Below, one piece after another: positions 8,188-18,214 of a stretch of DNA of 64,000 nt. Each line of letters starts with the position of its first letter. The stretch's first letter is position 1. The stretch is taken from NCBI RefSeq assembly GCF_017068395.1, contig NZ_CP070619.1, forward strand, positions 1,674,001 through 1,738,000, read 5' to 3'. This stretch comes from Rhodococcus pseudokoreensis. Its GTDB lineage: Bacteria; Actinomycetota; Actinomycetes; Mycobacteriales; Mycobacteriaceae. The notes beneath the pieces are model-generated. The model saw only the letters and a list, made by a program, of their open reading frames with translations. It was not told the origin of the DNA and did not search any database. The position numbers and the translations under genes were made by a program.

Positions 8188-9972
8188 CTAATCCAGGTCG
8201 GCGGCCAGCTCCATCCACTGTTCCTCGGTGGCTTCCTTGTCCGCGACGACCTGCTTGAGCTCGGCGTCGAGCTTCTGCAGCTTGTCCGGATCGGTGGCGG
8301 CCTCCGCCAGCTTCTCGTGCAGCGTCCGTTCCCGGTCGTCCAGCTTCGCGACCGCACGCTCGAGCCGCGACAGTTCCTTGCGCGCGGCGCGTTCGGCCGC
8401 CCCGTCCCGCACCTGCTTGGGCGCGGACGCACCGGTCGCCGTCGACGCCACCGACGGCGCGCCGGTGTCGACCATTTTCGCGCGCCGACGCAGGTAGTCC
8501 TCGATGCCGCCGGGCAGGTTGGTCAGCTTGCCGTCGCCGAACAACGCCCAGGTGGTGTCACAGATGCGTTCGATCAGGTACCGGTCGTGGCTGATCACGA
8601 CCATCGTGCCCGCCCAGCCGTCGAGGATGTCCTCGAGTTGCTGCAGGGTGTCGATGTCGAGGTCGTTGGTCGGCTCGTCGAGCAGCAGGACGTTCGGCTC
8701 CGACATCAGCACCCGCGTCAGCTGCAGCCGGCGACGCTCGCCACCGGACAGGTCACCGACCGGTGTGCGCTGCCGGGCGGGGGTGAAGCCCAGCCGTTCG
8801 GCGAGCTGCCCGGCCGACACCTCCTTGTCGCCCAACGTGATCCGCTCGGCGACGTCCTTGACGGCCTCGAGCACCCGCATGTTCGTCGGCAGGTCGTCGA
8901 GTTCCTGACGGAGCCAGCCGATGTGCACCGTCTGCCCCTGGATGCGTTTGCCGGACGCCGGCGAGATCTCCCCGGCGAGCGTGCGCAGGAGCGTCGTCTT
9001 GCCGGAGCCGTTGACGCCGACCAGACCGACACGCTCGCCGGGCGCCAGCCGCCACGTGAGGTCGTCGACGAGGACCCGGCCGTCCGGCGTCTCCAGGCGC
9101 GCGTCCTCGAGTTCGATGACGACCTTGCCGAGCCTGCGCTGCGCGAACGACGCCAGCGCCACGTTGTCGCGGGGCGGCGGGACATCCGCGATCAACGCCT
9201 CGGCGGCCTCGATCCGGTACTTGGGCTTGGACGTGCGGGCAGGTGCGCCGCGCCGCAGCCAGGCCAGTTCCTTACGGGCGAGGTTGCGGCGGCGTTCCTC
9301 GGACGCGTCGGCCTGCCGGGAGCGTTCCGCCCGGGCGAAGATCCAGTCGTTGTATCCGCCCTCGTAGCTTTCGACCCTGCCGCCCACCACTTCCCACGTG
9401 CGGTTGGCCACCGTGTCGAGGAACCACCGGTCGTGGGTCACGACCACCAGCGCGCTGCGACGGGTGACGAGATGTTCCGCCAGCCACTGCACACCCTCGA
9501 CGTCGAGGTGGTTGGTCGGCTCGTCGAGCACCAGCAGATCGAGGTCCTGGACGAGCGCGGCCGCCAGCGCAACGCGTCGCCGCTCACCACCCGACAGTCC
9601 GTCGACCGACACCTCGAGACCGAGGTTGTCGATGCCGATGCCTGCCAGGATCGACCGGATGCGGGCGTCGCCCGCCCACTCGTGGTCGGCGACCCCGAGC
9701 GGTCCGAGCACCACGTCGCCGACGCTCGACCCGGGCGGCAGGACGCCTCGCTGGGTCACGACCGCCATCCGGAGGCCGCCGACCCGGCTGACACGCCCCG
9801 AATCGGGAGCCTCCACCCCTGCGAGCACCTCGAGCATGGTGGTCTTGCCACCGCCGTTGAGGCCGACGACGCCGATGCGTTCGCCTTCCTGCACTCCGAG
9901 GGATACCGAATCGAGCAGCGGCTTGATGCCGAAGGACTTCGATACCTGCTCGAGATTGATCAGATTCGCCAT
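8188..9972 (-). CDS. ABC-F family ATP-binding protein (Uup/Ett type)
   Basis: This is a soluble twin-cassette ABC-F protein of 594 residues without membrane segments. Cassette 1 has Walker A GLNGGGKTT (about 37-45), signature LSGGERRR and Walker B LLVLDEPTNHLD. Cassette 2 has GVNGSGKTT, LSGGERRR and VLLLDEPTNDLD. A charged C-terminal coiled coil (about 530-594, ELSRLERAVAKLDDRE) resembles Uup. ABC-F proteins act on ribosomes to resolve stalled states or on branched nucleic acids, not in transport. The start ATG 9972 follows GGAGGGATCGCACTG and overlaps the ispE stop (TGATG), so both are translationally coupled. Antibiotic-resistance type ABC-F is less likely given the housekeeping position. 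Confidence 0.93.
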   Translation of the reverse strand: MANLINLEQVSKSFGIKPLLDSVSLGVQEGERIGVVGLNGGGKTTMLEVLAGVEAPDSGRVSRVGGLRMAVVTQRGVLPPGSSVGDVVLGPLGVADHEWAGDARIRSILAGIGIDNLGLEVSVDGLSGGERRRVALAAALVQDLDLLVLDEPTNHLDVEGVQWLAEHLVTRRSALVVVTHDRWFLDTVANRTWEVVGGRVESYEGGYNDWIFARAERSRQADASEERRRNLARKELAWLRRGAPARTSKPKYRIEAAEALIADVPPPRDNVALASFAQRRLGKVVIELEDARLETPDGRVLVDDLTWRLAPGERVGLVGVNGSGKTTLLRTLAGEISPASGKRIQGQTVHIGWLRQELDDLPTNMRVLEAVKDVAERITLGDKEVSAGQLAERLGFTPARQRTPVGDLSGGERRRLQLTRVLMSEPNVLLLDEPTNDLDIDTLQQLEDILDGWAGTMVVISHDRYLIERICDTTWALFGDGKLTNLPGGIEDYLRRRAKMVDTGAPSVASTATGASAPKQVRDGAAERAARKELSRLERAVAKLDDRERTLHEKLAEAATDPDKLQKLDAELKQVVADKEATEEQWMELAADLD

Positions 9973-10907
9973 CAGTGCGATCCCTCCGCCGCGTCGTTGA
10001 TTATTCGGGCGCCCGGTACGGGTCCGCTGGCGACTCGCACCGTGCGACACACCCCCGCACCTGCGAGTTCTGCGCTGACACGGACCGCGGCATCCGCTTC
10101 AGCACATAGAAAGGCACAGGTCGGGCCGGACCCGGAGACGATGCCGGCCAGGGCGCCCGCCGCGACCCCGGCACGCAGCGTCCGCCGCAGTCCCGGATTC
10201 AGCGACAGGGCGGCCGACTGCAGGTCGTTGCCCAGCAACGGGGCCAGCGTGGCGGCGTCGCCCGTCGTGAGGGCGTGCATCAGGTCTTCGGGTCCGCCGA
10301 GTCGTGGCGGATTCCCGTCGGCACGCAGCCGGTCCAGTTCCCGGAACACGGTCGGGGTGCTCAGGCCGCCCTTCGCGAGCGCGAGCACCCAGTGGAACGT
10401 GCTGCGGGAGAGCACCGGCAGCAGTCGCTCGCCGCGTCCGGTCCCGACCGCGGTGCCGCCGTGGAGGGAGAACGGCACGTCGCTGCCCAGTTTCGCGGCG
10501 AACCCGTCGAGTTCCTCCCGCGACAGGTCGAGCTGCCACAGCGCGTTCAGACCGACCAGCGTCGCGGCGGCGTCGGCGCTGCCGCCGGCCATTCCGCCGG
10601 CCACCGGGATGCCCTTGTCGATGGCGATCTCCACGTCGGGACGCCGCCCCGCTTCGGCGGCGAGCATCTCGGCGGCCTGCCACACGAGGTTGCCGCTGTC
10701 GGTGGGCACGACGCGGGCGTCCTCACCGCGGACCTTCACCGACAGCGTCTCCGCCGGGACCACGGACACCGTGTCGCCGAGTGAGAGCGCCTGGAACACC
10801 GTCTTCAGCTCGTGATAGCCGTCGTCCCGCAGGTCCCCGACGGCCAGATGCAGATTGACCTTGGACGGGGCCCTGACGACGACGGGGCGAGGAACGACGG
10901 AAAGCAC
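9972..10907 (-). CDS. ispE: 4-diphosphocytidyl-2-C-methyl-D-erythritol kinase
   Basis: IspE phosphorylates CDP-methylerythritol in the MEP isoprenoid pathway. The 311-residue product shows the GHMP kinase fold: N-terminal [12 protein letters not shown], the ATP loop [17 protein letters not shown] around residue 100, and a C-terminal [10 protein letters not shown] motif. Length is normal. In mycobacteria and corynebacteria ispE usually directly follows ksgA, but here the urease cluster and several other genes (about 7.7 kb) lie between them. It overlaps the ABC-F gene downstream. The first 60 bases upstream contain no other gene. Confidence 0.95.
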   Translation of the reverse strand: MLSVVPRPVVVRAPSKVNLHLAVGDLRDDGYHELKTVFQALSLGDTVSVVPAETLSVKVRGEDARVVPTDSGNLVWQAAEMLAAEAGRRPDVEIAIDKGIPVAGGMAGGSADAAATLVGLNALWQLDLSREELDGFAAKLGSDVPFSLHGGTAVGTGRGERLLPVLSRSTFHWVLALAKGGLSTPTVFRELDRLRADGNPPRLGGPEDLMHALTTGDAATLAPLLGNDLQSAALSLNPGLRRTLRAGVAAGALAGIVSGSGPTCAFLCAEADAAVRVSAELAGAGVCRTVRVASGPVPGARIINDAAEGSH

Positions 10908-10980
10908 AAGGGTAGAGCTTAGGCGCTCCCGGTACGGGTGCGGAAATGCGCACCATCACGCACTTTGCCGCTCACCTGCG

Positions 10981-11634
10981 TCACAGGCGCGGGCCGAGCC
11001 GGGTGGTGAGGCTGCCGCCGCGGGCGAGGGGCAGACGCGTCCGCGCCGACCGGATGTCACCTGCGACTTCCGCCGGCCGGTCGTCCGGGTACCGCAGTTC
11101 GCTGGTGACGGCCGCCGGACCGTCCAGCATGTCGTGCGAGACGGTGCCGACGCCGAGTTCCAACTGGTGCCGGAGCAGCGGCAGGTCGCCGAGATCGGCG
11201 TTGGTGACCCCGACCCAGCGTCCCGCGCTCTCCCCCGCCCGCCCGATCTGCACCCGCTCACGCAGCAGAAACGTCGCCGACTCCATGAGAGACACCGTCG
11301 TCTCGACGCGATGCTCCGCGCCACCCGCGACCACCGTGGGTTCCAGTGCGCAGTCGAGCACGGCGTCGTCCCCGACCTCCACCGACCACTGCGCGGTGGA
11401 CTGCACCTCACCGCGGCCGGGCAGGGCCAGCGACGCCGCGACGCTGCGCAGCGTCAACCGGGCACCCGGCAGCACCCGGACGGTGATGTCCCAGTGGTCG
11501 CCGCCGAGCGGGGTCGCGGCGGTGCCGATCACGTGGACCGTGTCGCGGCCGGTGATCCGCGCCGCCAGTCCCCCGGCCGCGGAGATTCGCGGACTGCGAT
11601 CGGGGGACGCGAGAATCGTCAGTTCGGTGCGCAC
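10981..11634 (-). CDS. ureD: Urease accessory protein UreD
   Basis: UreD (UreH) is the scaffold that binds apo-urease together with UreF and UreG for nickel insertion. The 217-residue product contains the family-typical segments TPLGGDHWDITVRVLPGARL and LDCALEPTVVAGG, and ends LTTRLGPRL. GTG 11634 is the start: it overlaps the UreG stop as TAGTG, which decides against the longer open frame to 11679. The length is close to mycobacterial UreD. It is the last gene of the ureABCFGD operon, and about 70 bases separate it from the start of ispE. Confidence 0.93.
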   Translation of the reverse strand: MRTELTILASPDRSPRISAAGGLAARITGRDTVHVIGTAATPLGGDHWDITVRVLPGARLTLRSVAASLALPGRGEVQSTAQWSVEVGDDAVLDCALEPTVVAGGAEHRVETTVSLMESATFLLRERVQIGRAGESAGRWVGVTNADLGDLPLLRHQLELGVGTVSHDMLDGPAAVTSELRYPDDRPAEVAGDIRSARTRLPLARGGSLTTRLGPRL

Positions 11635-12323
11635 TACTGGTGCACGGCGGCGAGCGTGCGCACCTGCTCCCGCACCCACTCCAGCGCCGGTCCGGACGAC
11701 GGGTCCTCCGTCAACGAGATCAGTGCGGTGGGCCTGCCCTCGCGAACCCGCTCGGCGTCGCGGCGCATCACCCCGAGATCGGCCCCGACCATCGGTGCGA
11801 GGTCGGTCTTGTTGATCACGAGCAGATCCGAGAACGTCACACCGGGACCGCCCTTGCGGGGAACCTTGTCACCGCCGGCGACGTCGACGACGAAGATCTG
11901 CACGTCGATGAGGCCCGACGAGAACGTCGCGGTGAGATTGTCGCCGCCCGACTCCACCAGGATCAGGTCGAGCGGCGGGTTGGCCGCGATCAGGTCGTCG
12001 ATGGCGTCGAGGTTGGCGGTGATGTCGTCGCGGATCGCCGTGTGGGGGCAGCCACCGGTCTGCACGGCGGCGATGCGTTCGTCCGGCAGCACGGCGTGGC
12101 GGCGCAGGAAGTCCGCATCCTCGGTGGTGTAGATGTCGTTGGTCAGCACCGCCAGCGACAACTCCTCGCGCAGTTGCCTACAGAGCGCGGCGACGAGCGC
12201 CGTCTTGCCCGACCCGACCGGGCCGCCGATCCCGATGCGGACCGGTTCCCCCGCCACCCGGACCCGGCGGGGACGGTCGTGGTGGTGGTCGTGCGGTTCT
12301 CCGTCGATGAAATGTGGTGGCAT
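11634..12323 (-). CDS. ureG: Urease accessory GTPase UreG
   Basis: UreG is the SIMIBI-class GTPase that delivers nickel to urease. The 229-residue protein has a His-rich N-terminal patch (DHHHD), Walker A GPVGSGKT, the ESGGDNL switch, the CPHTAI metal-binding motif (preceded by TGG) and a guanine-specificity NKTD. ATG 12323 is chosen because AAGGAG lies nine bases upstream, whereas the open frame extends to 12413. The operon has no ureE nickel chaperone, so the N-terminal histidines of UreG may partly substitute for metal storage (inference). Confidence 0.96.
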   Translation of the reverse strand: MPPHFIDGEPHDHHHDRPRRVRVAGEPVRIGIGGPVGSGKTALVAALCRQLREELSLAVLTNDIYTTEDADFLRRHAVLPDERIAAVQTGGCPHTAIRDDITANLDAIDDLIAANPPLDLILVESGGDNLTATFSSGLIDVQIFVVDVAGGDKVPRKGGPGVTFSDLLVINKTDLAPMVGADLGVMRRDAERVREGRPTALISLTEDPSSGPALEWVREQVRTLAAVHQ

Positions 12324-12378
12324 GGTTGATTTCTCCTTACTGGGTGCAGCGGCTGTCACGACACTGGGTACAACGCTG

Positions 12379-13011
12379 TCACGACACGAACAGGGGGCGG
12401 TCCCGCAGAACATGCCGTTCGGCGACGACGTCCAGGAACGGGTCGGACACGCTCGCGAGTCCGGTCACGCAACGGTCGGCGATGTCGTCGCACAGGTCGG
12501 CCAGCGCGAACGTGCACGCGGCGACCTGCGCGGGATCGAGAGCGAGCAGACGCTGCGCGGCGATCGCGGACCCGGTCATGGTGGTGTACACGAAGACCAG
12601 CGCCGCCTCCCGCGGTCCGACCCCGGTGACGGCTCCGACCATCCCCGACACCACCGGCAGGTGCGGACGCGGTCCGAGCGGCGACCAGTCGTGCCCGGCC
12701 CACGTGGTGCGGGCCAGCCGCAGCAGCCCTCGCCCCTGCGCCCGCGAAGACGACCGCGCCGCCGGGGACGGGGTGCGCGCGTCCATCTCGGCGTCGGCCC
12801 GTTCGGCGGTGAGCCCGCCCGCGCACACCGCCGCGGTGACCGATCCCCCGACGAGCCCGGCGGTCCGGATCCGCCGCCGCAGGAACGCTTCCGTCGTGGC
12901 GACGTCGCGAACCACACCGCCGGCGACGGCCTCCTCGATGCCGCCCGAATGCACGTGGCCGCCCGTGGGCAGCCTCGAGTCGGCGAGCGACATCAGGTGA
13001 GCGAGGCGCAT
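12379..13011 (-). CDS. ureF: Urease accessory protein UreF
   Basis: UreF is a helical accessory protein that works with UreD and UreG during urease activation. The 210-residue product begins [24 protein letters not shown], a recognisable UreF N terminus, and shows the all-helical pattern with [10 protein letters not shown] and [23 protein letters not shown] 13011 overlaps the ureC stop as ATGA, indicating translational coupling and excluding the much longer open frame upstream. A gap of 55 bases separates it from ureG. Confidence 0.94.
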   Translation of the reverse strand: MRLAHLMSLADSRLPTGGHVHSGGIEEAVAGGVVRDVATTEAFLRRRIRTAGLVGGSVTAAVCAGGLTAERADAEMDARTPSPAARSSSRAQGRGLLRLARTTWAGHDWSPLGPRPHLPVVSGMVGAVTGVGPREAALVFVYTTMTGSAIAAQRLLALDPAQVAACTFALADLCDDIADRCVTGLASVSDPFLDVVAERHVLRDRPLFVS

Positions 13012-14732
13012 CAGAACAGGAAGTATCGCTGGGCCATGGGCAGTTCCGTCGCCGGTTGCTCTTCCCACACCTCGCCGTCGATGCGGACCGTGAACGTGTC
13101 CGGGTCCACCTCGATCCGCGGCTGCGCGTCGTTGCGCGGCATGTCGGCCTTGCCCCGCGACCGCACGTTCGCGACCGGCACCAGTCGCCGGTTCAGGTCC
13201 AGCCGATCCGCCAGTCCGTCCTCGAGGGCGTGCGGTGCGACGAAGTGCACGGACGTGGCCGCCGCCGCCTTGGGGGCCGCCCCGAACATCGGGCGCGGCA
13301 GCACCGGTTGCGGAGTCGGTATGGACGCGTTGGCATCTCCCATCGCGGCCCACGCGATCATCCCGCCCTTGATCACCGCGTGCGGCCGGACACCGAAGAA
13401 CGCCGGATCCCACAGCACCAGATCGGCGAGTTTGCCGACTTCGATCGATCCGATCTCGTCCTCGAGCCCGTGCGCGACGGCGGGGCAGATCGTGTACTTC
13501 GCGACGTAGCGCTGGACGCGCTGGTTGTCGGCACCGGCGTCGCCGGGCAGGAAACCCCGCCGGCGCTTCATCACATGCGCCGTCTGCCAGGTGCGCAGCA
13601 CGACCTCACCGATCCGTCCCATCGCCTGCGAGTCGCTGCCGATCATGGAGATGGCGCCGAGGTCGTGCAGCAGGTCCTCCGCAGCGATGGTGGACGGCCG
13701 GATGCGGCTCTCCGCGAACGCCAGGTCCTCCAGGATCTTGGGGCTCAGATGGTGGCACACCATGAGCATGTCGAGATGCTCGTCGAGGGTGTTCACGGTG
13801 TGCGGCCGGGTCGGATTGGTCGAGCTGGGCAGGACGTTCGGGTGCGCGGCCACCGTGATGATGTCCGGCGCGTGGCCGCCGCCCGCCCCCTCCGTGTGAT
13901 AGGCGTGGATCGCACGTCCGGCGATCGCCGCGAGCGTGTCCTCGACGAATCCCGCCTCGTTCAACGTGTCCGAGTGCAGCGCCACCTGCACTCCCGCGGC
14001 GTCCGCGACGGTGAGGCACGCGTCGATGGCCGCCGGAGTCGAACCCCAGTCCTCGTGCAGTTTGAACCCGGAGACACCGCCGCGCAACTGCTCCCACATC
14101 GACTCGGAGTTGACCGTGTTGCCCTTGCCGAGCAGGGCGATGTTCATCGGCCAGCCGTCGAGCGCCTCCAGCATCCGGGCGGTGTGCCAGGAACCGGGCG
14201 TGACGGTGGTGGCCTTGCTGCCCTCGGCAGGGCCGGTGCCGCCGCCGATCATCGTCGTGATGCCGCCGCCCAGCGCCTCGTCCATGATCTGCGGGCAGAT
14301 GAAATGCACGTGGCAGTCGATACCGCCGGCGGTGAGGATCTTGCCGTTCCCGGCGATGATCTCGGTGGACGGTCCTACCACGAGATCGGGGTGCACGCCC
14401 GACATCGTGTCGGGGTTGCCCGCCTTGCCGAGCGCGACGATGCGTCCGTCCCGAATACCGACGTCCGCCTTGATGATTCCCCAGTGGTCGACCACCACCA
14501 CGCCGGTGATCACCGTGTCGGGTGCGCCCTCGGCGCGGGTCGCGCGGCCCTGCCCCATGGACTCGCGCAACACTTTTCCGCCACCGAACACCGCTTCGTC
14601 GCCGGCCATTCCCGGCCCGCCGCTGCGGTCCTCGGTGATCTCGATCAGAAGGTCGGTGTCGGCGAGCCGGATGCGGTCGCCGGTCGTGGGACCGAACAGC
14701 TCCGCGTACCGTGCGCGGCTGAGATCGGTCAT
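13011..14732 (-). CDS. ureC: Urease alpha subunit
   Basis: UreC is the catalytic subunit hydrolysing urea to ammonia and carbamate. The 573-residue protein has all main active-site segments: the nickel-binding CHVHF, the carbamylated lysine in GFKLHEDWG, the [12 protein letters not shown] strand, and the mobile flap MVCHHLSP with the catalytic histidine. Its start overlaps ureB by four bases (14729-14732) and its stop overlaps ureF. It is full length and appears intact. Urease lets the organism use urea as nitrogen source and buffer acid. Confidence 0.98.
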   Translation of the reverse strand: MTDLSRARYAELFGPTTGDRIRLADTDLLIEITEDRSGGPGMAGDEAVFGGGKVLRESMGQGRATRAEGAPDTVITGVVVVDHWGIIKADVGIRDGRIVALGKAGNPDTMSGVHPDLVVGPSTEIIAGNGKILTAGGIDCHVHFICPQIMDEALGGGITTMIGGGTGPAEGSKATTVTPGSWHTARMLEALDGWPMNIALLGKGNTVNSESMWEQLRGGVSGFKLHEDWGSTPAAIDACLTVADAAGVQVALHSDTLNEAGFVEDTLAAIAGRAIHAYHTEGAGGGHAPDIITVAAHPNVLPSSTNPTRPHTVNTLDEHLDMLMVCHHLSPKILEDLAFAESRIRPSTIAAEDLLHDLGAISMIGSDSQAMGRIGEVVLRTWQTAHVMKRRRGFLPGDAGADNQRVQRYVAKYTICPAVAHGLEDEIGSIEVGKLADLVLWDPAFFGVRPHAVIKGGMIAWAAMGDANASIPTPQPVLPRPMFGAAPKAAAATSVHFVAPHALEDGLADRLDLNRRLVPVANVRSRGKADMPRNDAQPRIEVDPDTFTVRIDGEVWEEQPATELPMAQRYFLF

Positions 14733-15049
14733 GACGCGTCCAGCTTTCCGGGAGGAGTGAGGCTCAGCCCGTGCACTTCCCGGGTTCCGCGCAGCGGTAC
14801 GAGTGAAACCGTCTGCGCGATACCAGGTTCGAAACGCACCGCGGTGCCCGCGGGAATGTCCAGCCGCAGCCCGTGGGCGGCGGAACGGTCGAACCGCAGG
14901 GCGTGGTTGGCCTGCGGAAAATGAACGTGACTGCCGACCTGCACCGGCCGGTCACCGGTGTTGACCACCTCGAGTTCCGTGCGGGGAGAACCCTCGTTGA
15001 GCTCGATCACACCCTCGGCGCAGAAGACTTCACCTGGAATCACGGTCAC
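14729..15049 (-). CDS. ureB: Urease beta subunit
   Basis: The 106-residue product is the small beta subunit of the trimeric urease protomer. It starts [20 protein letters not shown] and contains the hallmark [19 protein letters not shown] beta-strand region followed by [23 protein letters not shown]. It lies two bases downstream of ureA and overlaps ureC by four bases. Separate ureA and ureB genes are typical of actinobacteria, unlike the fused form of Helicobacter. Confidence 0.96.
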   Translation of the reverse strand: MTVIPGEVFCAEGVIELNEGSPRTELEVVNTGDRPVQVGSHVHFPQANHALRFDRSAAHGLRLDIPAGTAVRFEPGIAQTVSLVPLRGTREVHGLSLTPPGKLDAS

Positions 15050-15051
15050 TC

Positions 15052-15354
15052 CTACGCGATCGGATCATGGACGGTGACGAGCTTCGTGCCGTCCGGGAAC
15101 GTGGCCTCCACCTGCACGTCGTGCAGCATCTCCGGGACACCCTCCATCACGTCGGCGCGGGTGAGCACCTCCCGGCCGGACACCATCAACTCCGCCACCG
15201 ACCGGCCGTCGCGGGCCCCCTCGAGGATGTGATCCGTGATGAGGGCCACGGCCTCCGGGTGGTTCAGCACGAGTCCGCGTTGCCGGCGCCTGCGCGCGAG
15301 TTCCGCGGCGTAGCTCAGGAGCAGACGCTCCTGTTCGTGGGGCGACAAGCGCAT
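15052..15354 (-). CDS. ureA: Urease gamma subunit
   Basis: UreA is the 100-residue gamma subunit, the usual length. It starts [20 protein letters not shown] and carries [21 protein letters not shown] and the C-terminal [30 protein letters not shown] directly before ATG 15354 fixes the start over the longer frame. It is the first gene of the operon. The 180-base upstream region contains an inverted GTGAC/GTCAC pair (about 15451-15468) that may belong to the promoter. Nitrogen regulation is plausible, but no clear GlnR box was identified. Confidence 0.96.
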   Translation of the reverse strand: MRLSPHEQERLLLSYAAELARRRRQRGLVLNHPEAVALITDHILEGARDGRSVAELMVSGREVLTRADVMEGVPEMLHDVQVEATFPDGTKLVTVHDPIA

Positions 15355-15534
15355 GTGTCCTCCTGCGGTCGGTGCGTCGCAATACTGCCACGAACTGCAC
15401 CGTGCCACCGCCCACGCCCGGAACGGCCACCGTTCTCACCGCGGAAACACGCGTGACACGAACCCGTCACAGCGCCCTTCTAGCGTCTCCCCATGACCGA
15501 CTCCCCCGCCGCCCGACCGCGACGGGTGGTCGCA

Positions 15535-16437
15535 TCAATAGCCGGCGGGGATGCCGAACACCCTGATCGCGTCGCGGTACATGCCGAGTTGCTGGTCCTT
15601 GGTCAGGGGCATGAATTCGGCGATCAGCTGACCGGCACCGGTGACCGCGCTCATCGCCCCGACCACCGGCAGTCCGGCGACGTTGAAATCGACCGTTGCC
15701 CTGCGGATGTGGTTGGCCGACGTCACGATGATCGCGCCGCCCGCACCGAGCGAGCGGGCGAGCGGAACCGAGTTGAGCGCGTTGCCCACCGTCGATCCGG
15801 CACGATGCTCGGGGTGGATGCGCTGCGCAGGCACACCGTGTGCCTGCAACCAACCCTGCATCGCGGCCGCCTCCGTGACGCCGTTCTGCGGGTTGCCGCC
15901 GGTGACGATGATCGGCGACATCGGCGAGACCCACGACTGCACCATCGCGGCCTGCAGGCGGTTGACCAATTCCGGACGCATCGTGCCGTCGGGGAGCAGA
16001 CCGAACCCGAGGACGATGATCGCGGTGGACGGACCCTGGATTGCCGGGAGCGGGTTCGGGGGCGTGAACGAGGCAATTCTGATCGCGTTCAGCATCCCGT
16101 CGACGCCGGCGCGCATGCCGCCGTCCGCCGCGCCCAGCCGGGCGAGCGCGGCCTCACGGGTGATCAGATCACCGGCGGCGTCGGCGTAGATGGCCTGCAA
16201 CGCCAGCGCGTTCGTGTCGCCGGGCTCGCCGGCGACGGCGCCGCCGATGTCCGCGAGGGCACCACGGGTGTCCCCCGCGGCGAATCTGCCCTGCGCGCTG
16301 TTGAAGAGGTCGGCCGCCGAGGCTGATGCCGTGGCGGTGGTCGAGACCGCCAGCGTCAGGCAGAAAGCGGTGGTCATGACTGCGGCGAGCAGCGCCCTGA
16401 CCGCCGAAGAGATGGGTCGAGCACGGAAGTGCGTCAC
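15535..16437 (-). CDS. Secreted YdcF/DUF218 family protein
   Basis: The 300-residue product has an N-terminal signal peptide (hydrophobic to about residue 40 with a Thr/Ala/Ser-rich cleavage area), a helical spacer, and a C-terminal DUF218 domain with IIVLGFGLLPDG, PIIVTGGNPQNGVTEA and IIVTSANHIRRA. DUF218 proteins include SanA, ElyC and YdcF and are linked to envelope integrity, with a Rossmann-like pocket. GTG 16437 is chosen because GGAAAGG lies upstream. The ATG at 16473 is an alternative. It is divergent from the WYL regulator, with 167 bases shared promoter space containing a perfect palindrome. Confidence 0.85.
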   Translation of the reverse strand: MTHFRARPISSAVRALLAAVMTTAFCLTLAVSTTATASASAADLFNSAQGRFAAGDTRGALADIGGAVAGEPGDTNALALQAIYADAAGDLITREAALARLGAADGGMRAGVDGMLNAIRIASFTPPNPLPAIQGPSTAIIVLGFGLLPDGTMRPELVNRLQAAMVQSWVSPMSPIIVTGGNPQNGVTEAAAMQGWLQAHGVPAQRIHPEHRAGSTVGNALNSVPLARSLGAGGAIIVTSANHIRRATVDFNVAGLPVVGAMSAVTGAGQLIAEFMPLTKDQQLGMYRDAIRVFGIPAGY

Positions 16438-16558
16438 GCTGAGACCTTTCCGTCGGATTTTCACGAAGTACATATGCGATGGTCCGTGGAGCGTCGGCGC
16501 CAGTGTAGTGACACTCGTGGGGCTGGTGGGAAAATCGTTACTTACCGTTATCTCCTGC

Positions 16559-16587
16559 CGATAGAGGACAGAAGATGTCCTCTATCG
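16559..16587. promoter_or_regulatory. Perfect 12-bp palindromic operator candidate
   Basis: CGATAGAGGACA (16559-16570) and TGTCCTCTATCG (16576-16587) are exact reverse complements around a 5-base spacer. The centre lies about 32 bases upstream of the preferred start of the WYL regulator and in the divergent promoter region with the YdcF-type gene. An autoregulatory operator is the simplest reading. Two CGTTA direct repeats spaced ten bases apart (16536-16550) lie just to the left. Confidence 0.65.
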
Positions 16588-16604
16588 ATGGCATCCTGAG
16601 GTGC

Positions 16605-17573
16605 ATGCGGGAAACTTCGGCACGACTCCTCCGGCTGCTCTCCCTGCTCCAGACCCGAAAGGACTGGTCCGGGGCAGAACTCGCCGACCGGCTCGGCATC
16701 ACCGCGCGCACCGTCCGGCGCGATGTGGAGAAACTCCGCGACCTCGGCTACCCGGTCGACGCGACGGTCGGGGTCGGCGGCGGGTACCAACTCGGCGCCG
16801 GCGTGGAAATGCCGCCCCTGCTGCTCGACGACGAGGAGGTACTCGCCGTCGCGCTCGGCCTCCAATCCGGCGCGACCGGATCCGTGGTCGGCATCGGCGA
16901 GGCGTCGATGCGGGCACTCACCAAACTCCGGCAGGTGATGCCGTCCCGCCTGCGGCACCGCCTCGAGGCACTGCAGGTCGACGTCGTCCACCGCGAGCCC
17001 GCCAAGAGCGCCGTCGACGCCCAGGTCCTGTCGGCCGTCGCATCGGTGTGCCACAACCACGAACGACTCCGGTTCGACTACCGCACCCACGACGGCACCG
17101 AGAGCCGCCGCGAAGTGGAACCGTACCGGCTGGTGCGCTCCGGACTGCGCTGGTACCTCGTCGCCTGGGACCTCGCCCGCGCCGACTGGCGATCGTTCCG
17201 GGTGGACCGCCTGACACCCAAGATCCCGACAGGACCGCGGTTCGCACCCCGCGAACTGCCGCCCGGCGGCGCCGCCGAGTTCGTCGCGCGCGGAATCAAC
17301 CGGGCCGTCACCCGGATCCGCGCACGGGTGCTGCTGCACGCGTCGATCGACGACATGGCCGTCCTGGTGCACGAAGACTGGGGAACTCTCGAAGAAATGC
17401 CCGACGGACAGTGCGCGGTGGCGCTCGGCGGCGACTCCGTGCCGTCGATAGCCAACTGGCTCAGCGCATTCGGCGTCGACTTCACCGTCCTCGACCCCCC
17501 TGAGCTGCGCGAAGAGTGCCGACGGGTGGGTGAGCGTCACCGTCTCTTCGCCGACCGCTACGGTAACGCCTGA
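16605..17573 (+). CDS. WYL-domain transcriptional regulator (YafY/DeoR-type HTH)
   Basis: The 322-residue protein has an N-terminal HTH_11 domain (ARLLRLLSLLQ, ELADRLGITARTVRRDVEKL) and a central WYL domain (LRFDYRTHDGTESRREVEPYRLV, then RWYLVAWDLARADWRSFRVDR), followed by a WCX C-terminal extension. WYL domains sense nucleotides or DNA-related ligands. ATG 16605 is preferred over ATG 16575 because the latter lies inside the perfect palindrome and adds non-family residues, while GAGG precedes 16605 closely. Likely autoregulated through that palindrome (inference). Confidence 0.92.
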   Translation: MRETSARLLRLLSLLQTRKDWSGAELADRLGITARTVRRDVEKLRDLGYPVDATVGVGGGYQLGAGVEMPPLLLDDEEVLAVALGLQSGATGSVVGIGEASMRALTKLRQVMPSRLRHRLEALQVDVVHREPAKSAVDAQVLSAVASVCHNHERLRFDYRTHDGTESRREVEPYRLVRSGLRWYLVAWDLARADWRSFRVDRLTPKIPTGPRFAPRELPPGGAAEFVARGINRAVTRIRARVLLHASIDDMAVLVHEDWGTLEEMPDGQCAVALGGDSVPSIANWLSAFGVDFTVLDPPELREECRRVGERHRLFADRYGNA

Positions 17574-17680
17574 CCGAGACGCCGTTCAGCCGTCACCGCG
17601 GACCGAAAAGCCCGTGGAACCGAACGGTCCTGCGCGGCGTCCAACCAGGTGACGACAACGAAAGGTCGGGGTAGTCGGGG

Positions 17681-18115
17681 ATGCAGCACACGATTGTCGA
17701 GGAGGGGCGCGCGCGGGCGCCTGCGGGGGCGGGACCAATCGGGAAGGTGCTCGTCGGGGGCCATCTGGCACTCGGGGGCGCCACCGTCGTGATCATGGCG
17801 TTCTCGTTGGCGTTCGTGTGCACACTGGACAACGGAACGCAGCCGTGGACGTGGCCGGGCAGGTATTCTGCGGCCTGGTTCGTCGCCGCCGCCATCGTCT
17901 CCACCACGCTGTGGGCGCTCTTCGTGACGGGAACCGTGATCTTCTCGTCGAGACCCCGGCGGGCACTCGGAACGGCCACGTTCTTCGTCGCCGCGGCCCT
18001 CGGCGCCGCTGCGGTGATCGGGTTGTTCGGGCCGTCCGAGAGTTCGGCGCTGCAACTCTGGCTGGTCTGCGCCATGAATCTCGGGTACCAGGCCGCGCAC
18101 CTCAGATCGACCTAG
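17681..18115 (+). CDS. Small integral membrane protein, four predicted helices
   Basis: I do not recognise the family. The 144-residue product has four hydrophobic stretches, approximately residues 22-46, 64-86, 95-115 and 120-138, with a short Arg/Gly-rich N terminus. GGGGTAGTCGGGG precedes ATG 17681. It is followed by a strong hairpin terminator and is convergent with the cold-shock gene. Neighbours give no clue to function. Confidence 0.68.
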   Translation: MQHTIVEEGRARAPAGAGPIGKVLVGGHLALGGATVVIMAFSLAFVCTLDNGTQPWTWPGRYSAAWFVAAAIVSTTLWALFVTGTVIFSSRPRRALGTATFFVAAALGAAAVIGLFGPSESSALQLWLVCAMNLGYQAAHLRST

Positions 18116-18139
18116 CCGCGACAGCGTGTGAAGACGAGA

Positions 18140-18171
18140 CAAGGCCCCACTCCGTGACGAGTGGGGCCTTG
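18140..18171. terminator. Bidirectional hairpin terminator
   Basis: A 13-bp stem (CAAGGCCCCACTC paired with GAGTGGGGCCTTG) with a 6-base loop lies between the convergent membrane-protein gene and the cold-shock gene, with GCTCGAAC rather than a clean T-tract after it. It probably terminates both. Confidence 0.85.
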
Positions 18172-18214
18172 CTCGAACGTCATGTCCCGGCGAACCGGGA
18201 AGTCATGGCCGTTC

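Noticed and set aside
13056..14924. Plus-strand frame of 622 codons
   Set aside because: Antisense shadow of ureC and ureB.
15493..16326. Plus-strand frame of 277 codons starting after a promoter-like TAGCGT
   Set aside because: It runs antisense through the YdcF-type gene and its composition is that of a shadow frame; at most the first few bases are a remnant of another gene.
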